The notes beneath the pieces were generated by a model, which saw nothing but the letters and a program-made list of their open reading frames with translations, was not told where the DNA came from and did no database searches. A program made the translations under genes and the position numbers. Shown here piece by piece: positions 8,811-16,854 of a stretch of DNA of 64,000 bases. Numbering within the stretch: position 1 is the stretch's first letter; every line of letters starts with the position of its first letter. The DNA is from DASXUL01 sp036504855 (GTDB lineage: Bacteria > Armatimonadota > DTGP01 > JAKQQT01), in the NCBI GenBank assembly GCA_036504855.1, contig DASXUL010000089.1, forward strand, positions 19,346 through 83,345, in the 5' to 3' direction.

Positions 8811-8894
8811 ATGGGAGACATCCTCGCCATTGGAGTAGTGTTGGCGTTCTTCGCTTTGGCGGCGCGATATGTGCACGCCTGCGAGCGGCTGTAA
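8811..8894 (+). CDS. 27-residue membrane peptide upstream of kdpF
   Basis: ATG at 8811, preceded by GGAGGG (8798-8803) with 7-nt spacing; TAA at 8892. The peptide is one hydrophobic helix (about residues 4-18) ending in the polar tail YVHACERL. From memory, similar tiny ORFs with a (V/A)RxC(E/D)RL ending occur before kdpF/kdpA in other bacteria, but I cannot check this here. The good ribosome site, single membrane span and position suggest an accessory subunit of the Kdp pump or a translational leader. Confidence 0.6.
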   Translation: MGDILAIGVVLAFFALAARYVHACERL

Positions 8895-8904
8895 GGAGCG
8901 AATG

Positions 8905-8991
8905 ATGTTCGACTATTTGCTCACATGTCTCGCGGCCATGGGCCTGCTGGCTTATCTGGCCTATGCCCTGCTGCGTCCTGAGCGATTCTAG
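8905..8991 (+). CDS. kdpF: KdpF small subunit of the K+-transporting ATPase
   Basis: 28 residues, one transmembrane helix ending in LLRPERF, the typical KdpF C-terminal pattern. AAGGAG (8893-8898) is placed 6 nt before the ATG at 8905; an ATG at 8902 would leave only 3 nt. KdpF stabilises the KdpFABC complex in the inner membrane. It lies 9 nt before kdpA and 10 nt after the small membrane ORF. Confidence 0.85.
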   Translation: MFDYLLTCLAAMGLLAYLAYALLRPERF

Positions 8992-9000
8992 GAGGCTGAC

Positions 9001-10722
9001 ATGACGATCACCGCCCTTGTGCAGGTTGCGCTCTTGCTCGGCATCCTGCTTCTCGCCACGAAGCCGTTAGGCGGCTACATGGCGCGCGTCTTCGCCGGGG
9101 AAAGGACGTTCCTTTCCCCGGCCCTGCGCCCCTTTGAAAGCGTGTGCTATCGCCTGTTCGGAGTGCGCGAAGAGGAAGATATGCGCTGGACCGTCTACGC
9201 CTTCTCGCTGCTGGCCTTCAGCGTGGCGGGGCTACTGCTCACATACGCGCTGCTGCGCGTCCAGGGGCTGCTGCCGCTAAACCCGCAGCACTTCGGAGGG
9301 CGGCAGATGCCGCCAGACCTGGCGTTCAACACAGCCGTGTCGTTCACCACGAACACGAACTGGCAGTCCTACTCGCCGGAGGCAACGGTCTCCACCTTCA
9401 CCAATATGGTTGCCCTCGCCATCCACAACTGGATGTCGGCGGCGGCCGGGATGGCGGTGGCGATCGCGCTGGTGCGGGGCATCGCCCGGCGCTCTGCAAT
9501 CGGCATCGGCAATTTCTGGGTGGACGTAACGCGCGCAACGCTCTATGTGCTGCTGCCGCTGGGGCTGGTGTTCGCGGTGGTTCTGGTATGGCAGGGAACG
9601 CCGCAGAGCTTCTCGCCTCCGATGCGCGCAACAACCTTGGAGAGCGCGCCGCAGATGATCGCTCGGGGCCCGGTTGCGTCACAGGAAGCCGTCAAGATGC
9701 TGGGCACGAACGGCGGCGGCTACTTCAATGCCAACTCCGCGCATCCGTTTGAGAACCCCACGCCCCTCACCAACTTCCTTCAGATGCTGTCGATCTTCCT
9801 GATCCCGGCGGCGCTGATGTACACGTTCGGCAAGATGGTGGGAAACACGCGGCAAGGGTGGGCGCTGTGGGGGGCCTCGGCCGTCCTCTTCCTCGGCGGA
9901 GCCGTTACGGCGTGCCATTTCGAGCAGCTTGGCAACCCCGGGTTGGCGCGCCTCTCCGTGGTGACGGCGCCGACCGCCGCGCAGCCAGGCGGCAACATGG
10001 AGGGCAAGGAGGTTCGATTCGGCATCGCCGGCTCGGCGCTCTTCGCGACGATCACCACCGACGCCTCCTGCGGGGCCGTGAACAGCATGCATGACTCGTT
10101 CACTCCGCTGGGGGGGCTGGCGCCGTTGTCGAATATCCTGACAAGCGAGGTCATCTTCGGCGGCGTTGGCGCGGGCCTTTACGGGCTGTTGATGTACGCC
10201 ATCCTCGCCGTCTTCATTGCGGGGCTGATGGTGGGGCGCACGCCGGAATACATCGGCAAGAAGATCGAGCAGTACGAAGTGAAGATGGCGATGCTGGCCG
10301 TGCTGATTTTCGCCGCCAGCGTGCTGGGATTCACTGCCTACGCCGTTACGCGGCAGGCGGGGAGCATCGCCAACCCGGGTCCGCACGGGTTCAGCGAGAT
10401 CCTCTACGCCTTCTCGTCCGCCACCGCCAACAACGGATCCGCACTCGCCGGCCTGAACGCGAACACGCCGTTCTACAATGTGGCGCTCGGCCTGGCGATG
10501 CTGTTTGGGCGCTTCCTGATGATCGTTCCGCTCCTTGCCATCGCTGGGAGCCTGGCGAAGAAGAAGATTACGCCGCCGTCCGCGGGCACATTCCCCACCG
10601 ACACGGCCACGTTCGCATTCCTCGTTGTCGGCGTCATCGTCATTGTCGGCGCGCTGACGTTCTTCCCGGCGGTATCGCTAGGGCCAGTTGTAGAGCACCT
10701 GCGGCTGGCGAGCCTGAGGTAA
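9001..10722 (+). CDS. kdpA: KdpA, K+-binding and translocating subunit
   Basis: 573 residues, slightly longer than the E. coli protein (557). It is the channel-like subunit of the high-affinity K+ ATPase and belongs to the superfamily of K+ transporters with four pore loops. The pore motifs are present in order: FTTNTNWQSY near 120, GTNGGGYFNANSAHPFENP near 240, CGAVNSMHDSFTPLGG near 355 and TANNGSALAGL near 478. About ten hydrophobic helices surround them. It follows kdpF by 9 nt, with GGAGG (8991-8995) just upstream, and kdpB starts 7 nt after its stop. The expected role is K+ uptake under K+ limitation. Confidence 0.97.
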   Translation: MTITALVQVALLLGILLLATKPLGGYMARVFAGERTFLSPALRPFESVCYRLFGVREEEDMRWTVYAFSLLAFSVAGLLLTYALLRVQGLLPLNPQHFGGRQMPPDLAFNTAVSFTTNTNWQSYSPEATVSTFTNMVALAIHNWMSAAAGMAVAIALVRGIARRSAIGIGNFWVDVTRATLYVLLPLGLVFAVVLVWQGTPQSFSPPMRATTLESAPQMIARGPVASQEAVKMLGTNGGGYFNANSAHPFENPTPLTNFLQMLSIFLIPAALMYTFGKMVGNTRQGWALWGASAVLFLGGAVTACHFEQLGNPGLARLSVVTAPTAAQPGGNMEGKEVRFGIAGSALFATITTDASCGAVNSMHDSFTPLGGLAPLSNILTSEVIFGGVGAGLYGLLMYAILAVFIAGLMVGRTPEYIGKKIEQYEVKMAMLAVLIFAASVLGFTAYAVTRQAGSIANPGPHGFSEILYAFSSATANNGSALAGLNANTPFYNVALGLAMLFGRFLMIVPLLAIAGSLAKKKITPPSAGTFPTDTATFAFLVVGVIVIVGALTFFPAVSLGPVVEHLRLASLR

Positions 10723-10729
10723 ACAGAGT

Positions 10730-12844
10730 ATGGTTACAACACCAATTCACGCGACCGGCCCCGACAGGGCTCCGTCCACTCAGGAGAACCGGCATCGGTC
10801 ACGCCGCAGCAGCCTGTTCGACCGGGAGATCATGCGACGCGCGGCGAAAGATGCCATCGTGAAGCTGGATCCGCGCACGGTGGCGCGGAACCCGGTGATG
10901 TTCGTTGTGGAGGTTGGAAGCGCCCTGACCACGTACCTATGGCTGAAGGACCTGGCGCTTCACACGGGGAACGCGCTCTTCACCGGACAGGTTACGGCAT
11001 GGCTGTGGTTCACGGTGGTCTTCGCCAACTTCGCCGAGGCGATGGCGGAGGGACGAGGCAAAGCCCAGGCCGACGCGCTGCGCAAAGCGAAAACGGATAC
11101 GGCCGCCCGGAAGCTGGACGGGAAGCGGGAGGTCGCCGTGCCCGCCGCAAGCCTGCGCAAAGGCGACGTGGTCGTCTGTGAGGCGGGCGACGTCGTCCCC
11201 GGCGACGGCGAGGTGATCGAGGGGATTGCCAGCGTGGACGAGAGCGCCATCACCGGCGAGAGCGCCCCCGTGATCCGTGAGAGCGGCGGAGACCGCAGCG
11301 CTGTTACGGGCGGCACGAAGGTGCTCTCCGACCGGGTCGTCATCCGCATCACGCAGAACCCTGGGGAATCGTTCCTGGATCGGATGATCGCGCTGGTGGA
11401 GGGCGCGCAACGTCAGAAGACGCCGAATGAGATCGCGCTTTCCATCCTGCTCTCCGGCCTCACTATCGTGTTCCTGCTTGCGGTGGTCACGCTTCAGCCG
11501 TTCGCAATCTACAGCGTGCGCTCAGCGGGGTCCGGCGCTCCGCCCAGCATCACGGTCCTCGTCGCCTTGCTCGTTTGCCTGATCCCGACGACCATCGGCG
11601 GGCTTCTCTCCGCCATTGGGATCGCCGGGATGGACCGGGTGATGCAGCACAACGTCCTGGCGATGAGCGGCAAGGCGGTGGAGGCGGCGGGCGACGTGAA
11701 CACGCTTCTCCTGGACAAGACGGGCACGATCACCCTTGGAAACCGCCAGGCGGCGGAGTTCATCCCACTGCCCGGCGTGGAGATGAACGAACTTGCGAAC
11801 GCAGCGCAGCTTTCCAGCCTCGCCGACGAAACGCCGGAGGGGCGAAGCATTGTGGTGCTTGCCAAGGAGGAGTATGGGCTTCGCGGGCGCGAGCTGCACG
11901 AGAGGCACGCCGAGTTCGTTCCGTTCACGGCGACGACGCGGATGAGCGGCGTGGATCTGAACGGCGCCCGGATACGCAAGGGCGCCGGCGACGCCGTCAA
12001 GAAGTGGATCCTCGATCAGGGCGGCAGCGTGCCGCATGAGCTGGATGAGATCACAACGCGCATCTCCTCGCTGGGCGGCACGCCGCTGGTGGTTGCGTTG
12101 GATGCCGAAGCGCTTGGCGTGATACACCTGAAAGACATTGTGAAAGGCGGCATGCGCGAGCGGTTTGACCAGTTGCGGGCCATGGGCATCCGCACCGTGA
12201 TGATCACCGGCGACAACCCGCTCACCGCCGCCGCCATCGCCGAGGAGGCGGGCGTGGATGGTTTCCTGGCGGAGGCTACCCCGGAAGCCAAGATGCACCT
12301 GATCCGCAAAGAGCAGGCGGACGGCAAGCTTGTGGCGATGACCGGCGACGGGACGAACGATGCCCCCGCGCTGGCCCAGGCGGACGTCGGAGTGGCTATG
12401 AACTCCGGTACCCAGGCCGCGAAGGAAGCCGGGAACATGGTGGACCTGGACTCCAACCCCACGAAGCTCATCGAGGTGGTGGAGATTGGCAAACAGCTTC
12501 TGATGACGCGCGGCGCTCTCACCACTTTCAGCATCTCCAACGACGTGGCGAAGTACTTCGCCATCATACCGGCGTTGTTCGCGGCCACCTACCCGGAGTT
12601 GAGGGCGCTGAACCTGATGCACCTCACGAACCCGCGGAGCGCGATCCTGGCTGCTGTGATCTTCAACGCGCTCATCATCGTGGCGCTGATTCCGCTGGCG
12701 CTTCGAGGCGTCAGCTACCGGCCGATGAGCGCGGCGGCGACGTTACGGCGGAACCTGCTCGTCTACGGTCTGGGCGGCCTCGTTGCCCCGTTCCCAGGCA
12801 TCTGGGCCATCGACCGCTTGCTGGTGGCCTTGCGCCTTGCATAA
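10730..12844 (+). CDS. kdpB: KdpB, P-type ATPase subunit of the K+ pump
   Basis: 704 residues. It is the catalytic P-type ATPase that couples ATP hydrolysis to K+ movement through KdpA. Visible motifs: TGES near 175-178, the phosphorylation motif DKTGTIT (phospho-Asp near 329), KGA in the nucleotide-binding domain near 410, and TGDGTNDAPA near 540. The serine of TGES corresponds to the regulatory Ser162 of E. coli KdpB, so the inhibitory phosphorylation known there is possible. Membrane helices flank the cytoplasmic domains. There is a polar N-terminal extension of about 30 residues before the first conserved helix. Confidence 0.97.
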   Translation: MVTTPIHATGPDRAPSTQENRHRSRRSSLFDREIMRRAAKDAIVKLDPRTVARNPVMFVVEVGSALTTYLWLKDLALHTGNALFTGQVTAWLWFTVVFANFAEAMAEGRGKAQADALRKAKTDTAARKLDGKREVAVPAASLRKGDVVVCEAGDVVPGDGEVIEGIASVDESAITGESAPVIRESGGDRSAVTGGTKVLSDRVVIRITQNPGESFLDRMIALVEGAQRQKTPNEIALSILLSGLTIVFLLAVVTLQPFAIYSVRSAGSGAPPSITVLVALLVCLIPTTIGGLLSAIGIAGMDRVMQHNVLAMSGKAVEAAGDVNTLLLDKTGTITLGNRQAAEFIPLPGVEMNELANAAQLSSLADETPEGRSIVVLAKEEYGLRGRELHERHAEFVPFTATTRMSGVDLNGARIRKGAGDAVKKWILDQGGSVPHELDEITTRISSLGGTPLVVALDAEALGVIHLKDIVKGGMRERFDQLRAMGIRTVMITGDNPLTAAAIAEEAGVDGFLAEATPEAKMHLIRKEQADGKLVAMTGDGTNDAPALAQADVGVAMNSGTQAAKEAGNMVDLDSNPTKLIEVVEIGKQLLMTRGALTTFSISNDVAKYFAIIPALFAATYPELRALNLMHLTNPRSAILAAVIFNALIIVALIPLALRGVSYRPMSAAATLRRNLLVYGLGGLVAPFPGIWAIDRLLVALRLA

Positions 12845-12872
12845 CCGGTGACTCGCATAAGGAGGGGGAGAG

Positions 12873-13454
12873 ATGTTGAAGCAGTTACGTCCGGCGGTAA
12901 TCAGCGTGCTGGTTTTCGCGGTTCTGACCGGGTTGCTGTTCCCGGCTCTCATCACGGGAATCGCCCAGGCGGCATTCCGCCGACAGGCGGAGGGGAGCCT
13001 CGTCAGACGGAATGGGGTTGTGGTTGGCTCAACGCTCATCGGGCAGGATTTCCGTGGGGCGGGGTACTTCCACCCGCGGCCTTCGGCCGCCGGAAGCGGA
13101 TATGATCCAATGGCATCCAGCGGCACGAACCTCGGGCCAACGAACCCGAAGTTGATTGAGGGTGTTCGCAAGGCCGCGGACGCATATCGGAAGGAGAACG
13201 GTTTGCCGGCGGATACGCCTCTGCCCGCGGATGCCGTTACGAGTTCCGCCTCCGGGCTCGACCCGGACATCAGCCCGGCGAACGCGGCTCTCCAGGTTCG
13301 GCGCGTGGCGAAGGCCCGCGATATGAGCGAAGCTGAGGTGCGCGCGCTGCTGGCGCGGCGCACGCAGGGGCGCACGCTCGGATTGCTCGGTGAACCGCGG
13401 GTGAATGTTCTAGACATCAACCTGCAGTTGGACGCGGGAGCGCCTAGGGGGTAG
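12873..13454 (+). CDS. kdpC: KdpC, accessory subunit of the K+ pump
   Basis: 193 residues with one N-terminal membrane anchor (about 8-30) and a periplasmic domain. Family signatures are GSTLIGQDF and YFHPRPSAAG near 50-75, ASSGTNLGPTNPKL near 85-97, and VNVLDINLQLD at the C-terminus. GGAGGGGGAG lies just upstream of the ATG at 12873. KdpC stabilises the complex and raises its apparent ATP affinity. The stop is only 3 nt before the next ATG, so the response regulator that follows is very likely part of the same transcript. Confidence 0.95.
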   Translation: MLKQLRPAVISVLVFAVLTGLLFPALITGIAQAAFRRQAEGSLVRRNGVVVGSTLIGQDFRGAGYFHPRPSAAGSGYDPMASSGTNLGPTNPKLIEGVRKAADAYRKENGLPADTPLPADAVTSSASGLDPDISPANAALQVRRVAKARDMSEAEVRALLARRTQGRTLGLLGEPRVNVLDINLQLDAGAPRG

Positions 13455-13457
13455 CAA

Positions 13458-14246
13458 ATGGCGCGCATACTGGTGATAGATGACGAGCCGAACATCCGCG
13501 CCATGGTCGCCCTGGCCCTTCGCCAGGGCGGCCACACCGTGGAGGAGGCCGAGGATGGAATCGACGGGCTCGAGCGGTTCGGCGATGGGAGCGGTTGGGA
13601 CGTTACGCTTCTGGACCAACGGATGCCCGGTCTGGCGGGGTTGGATGTGCTGCGCTACATGAAGGAACTGGCCCCGTCCGCGGCGATCGTGATGATGACG
13701 GCCTTTGGAACAGTGGACCTCGCTCTGGACGTCATGGAAGCCGGAGCAACGGATTTCCTGCGCAAGCCCTTCCCTCTGGAGGCGCTACGGGGCGCGGTTA
13801 CCGCCGCGATGTTGCGGCCCGCGATCACGGCGCCGGAGAGCGCCGTCGCCCCGGACGGCGGCCGCTTCCACCGCGTGACGCTGAACGGCTTTCTCATCCA
13901 GCCGCTTCGCCAGCCGGCGACGCGCCGAAGCGGCGAGCTTCAACAGACCGTTGCGGTGCGGATGCCAAACGGCAACCTGACGCCCTGCATCGTCGCCTTC
14001 CCATCCGAACTGGTGGAATCGATTCGCCGCACGCTGGGCGAGGCCGAGATGCACGCTCGCGACCGCTTCTGGCAGGCCCTGGCCGAGGAGATGATGGCTC
14101 AATACCTCTGGGACAACGCCAACGTGCCGATGGGGGCGGTTCTACGCCGGGCGGACTATGAGCCGTTCCTGGACAGATGGCTCACCGCGGTTGCCGGACG
14201 CGGGCAGGGCGCCTGGGAGCATGGAATCCCGAGCATGGAACGCTGA
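13458..14246 (+). CDS. Response regulator with unrecognised output domain (copy 1)
   Basis: 262 residues. Residues 1-120 form a receiver domain with the acidic pair DDE (8-10), phospho-Asp in LLDQRMPG (near 53), a conserved Thr in MMTAFG and Lys in LRKPF. The C-terminal half is not an OmpR-type winged helix, sigma-54 ATPase or LuxR helix-turn-helix as far as I can see. It contains VTLNGFLI, a central VAFPSELVESI stretch and FWQALAEEMMAQYLWDNANVP. The protein at 16108-16845 has the same architecture and aligns along its full length. It takes the position where kdpE is usually found, but is not a normal KdpE. Its last bases overlap the start of the histidine kinase gene (TGATG). Confidence 0.85.
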   Translation: MARILVIDDEPNIRAMVALALRQGGHTVEEAEDGIDGLERFGDGSGWDVTLLDQRMPGLAGLDVLRYMKELAPSAAIVMMTAFGTVDLALDVMEAGATDFLRKPFPLEALRGAVTAAMLRPAITAPESAVAPDGGRFHRVTLNGFLIQPLRQPATRRSGELQQTVAVRMPNGNLTPCIVAFPSELVESIRRTLGEAEMHARDRFWQALAEEMMAQYLWDNANVPMGAVLRRADYEPFLDRWLTAVAGRGQGAWEHGIPSMER

Positions 14247-16102
14247 TGATGCGGAACCTGCGCGTACAACTACTCGCTAGCCACTTAACGCTTGTCGCGC
14301 TGATGGTGGTTATGATGGCCGGGGCAGTGGCCAATTTCCTTCACCTCGGCCGCTCGATCGATCGCATCCTGAAGGACAACTACCTAAGCGTGGAGGCCGC
14401 CCAGGACATGAAGGACGCGCTGGAGCGCATCGATAGCGCCAACGCGTTCCTTCTGGCAGACCAGCCGGCGCGCGGGCGGCAGCAGTACCAGGAGCATCGG
14501 CGGCTCTTCGAGTCGGCGTTCTCTATCGAGGCTCGCAACATCACCGAGCGCGGCGAGAGAGACGTTGTTGCCGACATCGGCGATCGGCTGTGGCCGCGGT
14601 TCCGGCGGGATACGGAACGCTACCTGTACGCTCAGCCGCCGATGTCTCGCCCGGCGGCGCGGTCGACCTATTTCAAGACGCTGCAACCTGAGTTCATCGG
14701 ACTGAAGGAACGAGCGCAGAAGGTGCTGGACCTCAACCAGGCGGCGATCCTCAAGGCGGATCGGCAGGCCAAAGCCGAGGCTCGCCGGGCATCGCGCATG
14801 GGCCTCGCCCTGACAGCCATCGCTCTCGTGCTGGCCCTGTTCTTCGCGCTGCGGATGATCCGGTCTTCGCTGACGCCGCTCAGCACCTTGGCGCGACAAG
14901 CCGAGGAGATCGGGGCCGGCCACCTGAACCAGCGAATCGAGTTGCACCGAGACGATGAGATCGGGGCGCTGGCGGACTCCTTCAACCACATGGCGGAAAG
15001 CCTGCGCGAGGCCCACCGGAAGGAAGAGGAGCGCCTGCGCCGAGCCGAGCGGATGTCCGACGAGGCGCTGGAAAGCCTGTATGACCCTGTGGTGGTGACC
15101 GACGACGAGGGGCGGGTTGTGCACCTGAACAGGGCGGCGGAGGGGCTGTTTGGCCCGGCGGCGCGGGCGGCCGGCCGGGCGGCCGGGCAGGTGGTGGACG
15201 ACCCCCGGGTAGCGCTGGCGGTGGAACGAGCGATTCGCCAGGAGCGCGTCTCGGCCGAGGAAGGCGAGAGCGCCTTCGTTACGCTGTCCACCGGGGAGAA
15301 GGAGCGAGCGTACCGGCTGCGGGTTACGCCAATGCGCGATAGCGACAGCACGTTGTTAGGCGCCGTTGCCGTTCTCGAGGACGTAACCCACCTCCGGCAG
15401 CTCGACCGCCTGAAGACCGAGTTCATCAGCGTGGCGAGCCACGAGTTGCGCACGCCGGTGACCTCGCTGCTTCTCTCGGTTCAACTCCTGGAGGAAGGCG
15501 CCGCGGGTCCCCTGAATGCCGAGCAGAGCGAAGTGGTTTCCGCGCAGCGAGAGGACCTTGAGCGCCTCCAGCGGATGATGCGCGACCTTCTGGACCTGAC
15601 GCGACTGGAAGCGAGCGTGGAGCCGCCTCGGTTCGAGATCGTCCCGCCGCGCGAGTTGGTCGACGCGGCAACAGCGGCTGTACGCTCCCAGATGGAGGAA
15701 GGGGCCCTCGCACTATCCGAGGATATCCCTATGGACATCCCTGGCGTCCGCGCCGACCGGGCGCAGATCACGCGCGTATTGGTCAACCTGCTGAGCAATG
15801 CAGTGCGCCATACGCCGCGAGGCGGAAGGATTACCGTACGAACGTGCGAAACAGATGACAAGGTGGCGTTCCGCGTGGAGGATACCGGCTCCGGCATTCC
15901 CACCGATTACCTGCCGCGCATTTTCGACCGCTTCGTGCAGGTTCCCGGCGCAACGCGCGGCGGAGCGGGCCTGGGCCTCTCCATCGCCAAGACGATCGTC
16001 CGGGCGCACGGAGGAGACATTCGGGCGGAGAGCGAACCGGGGCAGGGCAGCGTGTTCACCTTCACGCTGCCGGTGGCCGGCCCGGCCGAGGGGAAGGAGT
16101 AA
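14246..16102 (+). CDS. Membrane histidine kinase with HAMP and PAS domains
   Basis: 618 residues from the ATG at 14246, which overlaps the stop of the upstream regulator; an in-frame extension to 14177 would lie wholly inside that gene. Order of parts: membrane helix (about 8-30), helical periplasmic sensor (about 35-190), second membrane helix (about 188-210), HAMP (about 211-265), PAS (about 275-380), HisKA with SHELRTP (His near 415), and HATPase with NLLSNAVRH, DTGSGIP and GAGLGLS. All catalytic blocks are intact. Lying between two paralogous response regulators in the kdp transcript, it probably phosphorylates one or both. It lacks KdpD and Usp domains; those are in the separate protein at 16855-18012. 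Confidence 0.9.
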   Translation: MMRNLRVQLLASHLTLVALMVVMMAGAVANFLHLGRSIDRILKDNYLSVEAAQDMKDALERIDSANAFLLADQPARGRQQYQEHRRLFESAFSIEARNITERGERDVVADIGDRLWPRFRRDTERYLYAQPPMSRPAARSTYFKTLQPEFIGLKERAQKVLDLNQAAILKADRQAKAEARRASRMGLALTAIALVLALFFALRMIRSSLTPLSTLARQAEEIGAGHLNQRIELHRDDEIGALADSFNHMAESLREAHRKEEERLRRAERMSDEALESLYDPVVVTDDEGRVVHLNRAAEGLFGPAARAAGRAAGQVVDDPRVALAVERAIRQERVSAEEGESAFVTLSTGEKERAYRLRVTPMRDSDSTLLGAVAVLEDVTHLRQLDRLKTEFISVASHELRTPVTSLLLSVQLLEEGAAGPLNAEQSEVVSAQREDLERLQRMMRDLLDLTRLEASVEPPRFEIVPPRELVDAATAAVRSQMEEGALALSEDIPMDIPGVRADRAQITRVLVNLLSNAVRHTPRGGRITVRTCETDDKVAFRVEDTGSGIPTDYLPRIFDRFVQVPGATRGGAGLGLSIAKTIVRAHGGDIRAESEPGQGSVFTFTLPVAGPAEGKE

Positions 16103-16107
16103 GCGAG

Positions 16108-16845
16108 ATGGCGCGAATACTGGTCATTGATGACGAACCGAACATTCGCATGATGATCCGAATGGCCCTGCAGAAGGACGGGCACACCGTCGGGCAGGCC
16201 GCCGATGGGCCCGATGGTCTGGAGGAGTTCGGCAACGGGAGCGCGTGGGATCTGGTTCTGCTCGATCAGCGCATGCCTGGAATGGATGGCCTGGCGGTTT
16301 TGCGCGAGATGCGCTCCCGCGACCCGAGGGCGCGCATCCTCATGATCACCGCCTACGGGACAATCGATCTGGCGGTAGAGGCGATGAAAGCGGGAGCCGC
16401 CGAATTCCTGCGCAAGCCGTTCACGCTGGACGTGCTGCGGGGCGCCGTGCAGTCCGCCACAAGCGAGGCAGCCGGCGTTGACGGGAACCGCGAAGGCACG
16501 GTCATCAGCTTCACCACGCTGAACGGGTTCCGTATCGAGTCGCACCGGACGCCCGGAGAGCGGAGCGGCAGCGACATGGTCTATCACTTCGTTGTCCGCA
16601 GCCCGGCTGGCGAGGCGAAGGCGTGCGCGGTGCGACTCCCGGCCTACGTTGTTGAACTGGTGAAGGCGCAGGCGGGATGCGAGCAGATGCCCGGCGGGGA
16701 CGCCTTCTGGCAGGGGTTTTGCGAGGAGGCGCTGGCCAACTACGTGTGGCAGAACGCCCAGGCGCCGGTGGAGACGCTGCTGGTTGAGGAGTTTACCACC
16801 GGTCTGCGACGTTGGACGGACTCCGTCCTGGCATCAAGGCGATAG
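16108..16845 (+). CDS. Response regulator with unrecognised output domain (copy 2)
   Basis: 245 residues, the paralogue of the regulator at 13458-14246. The receiver (1-120) keeps DDE, LLDQRMPG (phospho-Asp near 53), MITAYGT and LRKPF. The output half shows TTLNGFRIE, a VRLPAYVVELV core and FWQGFCEEALANYVWQNAQAP, which mirrors copy 1. The ribosome site GGAAGGAG lies within the last codons of the kinase gene. The two copies probably arose by duplication around the kinase. They may respond to one kinase with different outputs, but that is inference. Confidence 0.85.
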   Translation: MARILVIDDEPNIRMMIRMALQKDGHTVGQAADGPDGLEEFGNGSAWDLVLLDQRMPGMDGLAVLREMRSRDPRARILMITAYGTIDLAVEAMKAGAAEFLRKPFTLDVLRGAVQSATSEAAGVDGNREGTVISFTTLNGFRIESHRTPGERSGSDMVYHFVVRSPAGEAKACAVRLPAYVVELVKAQAGCEQMPGGDAFWQGFCEEALANYVWQNAQAPVETLLVEEFTTGLRRWTDSVLASRR

Positions 16846-16854
16846 GAGGCTTCC

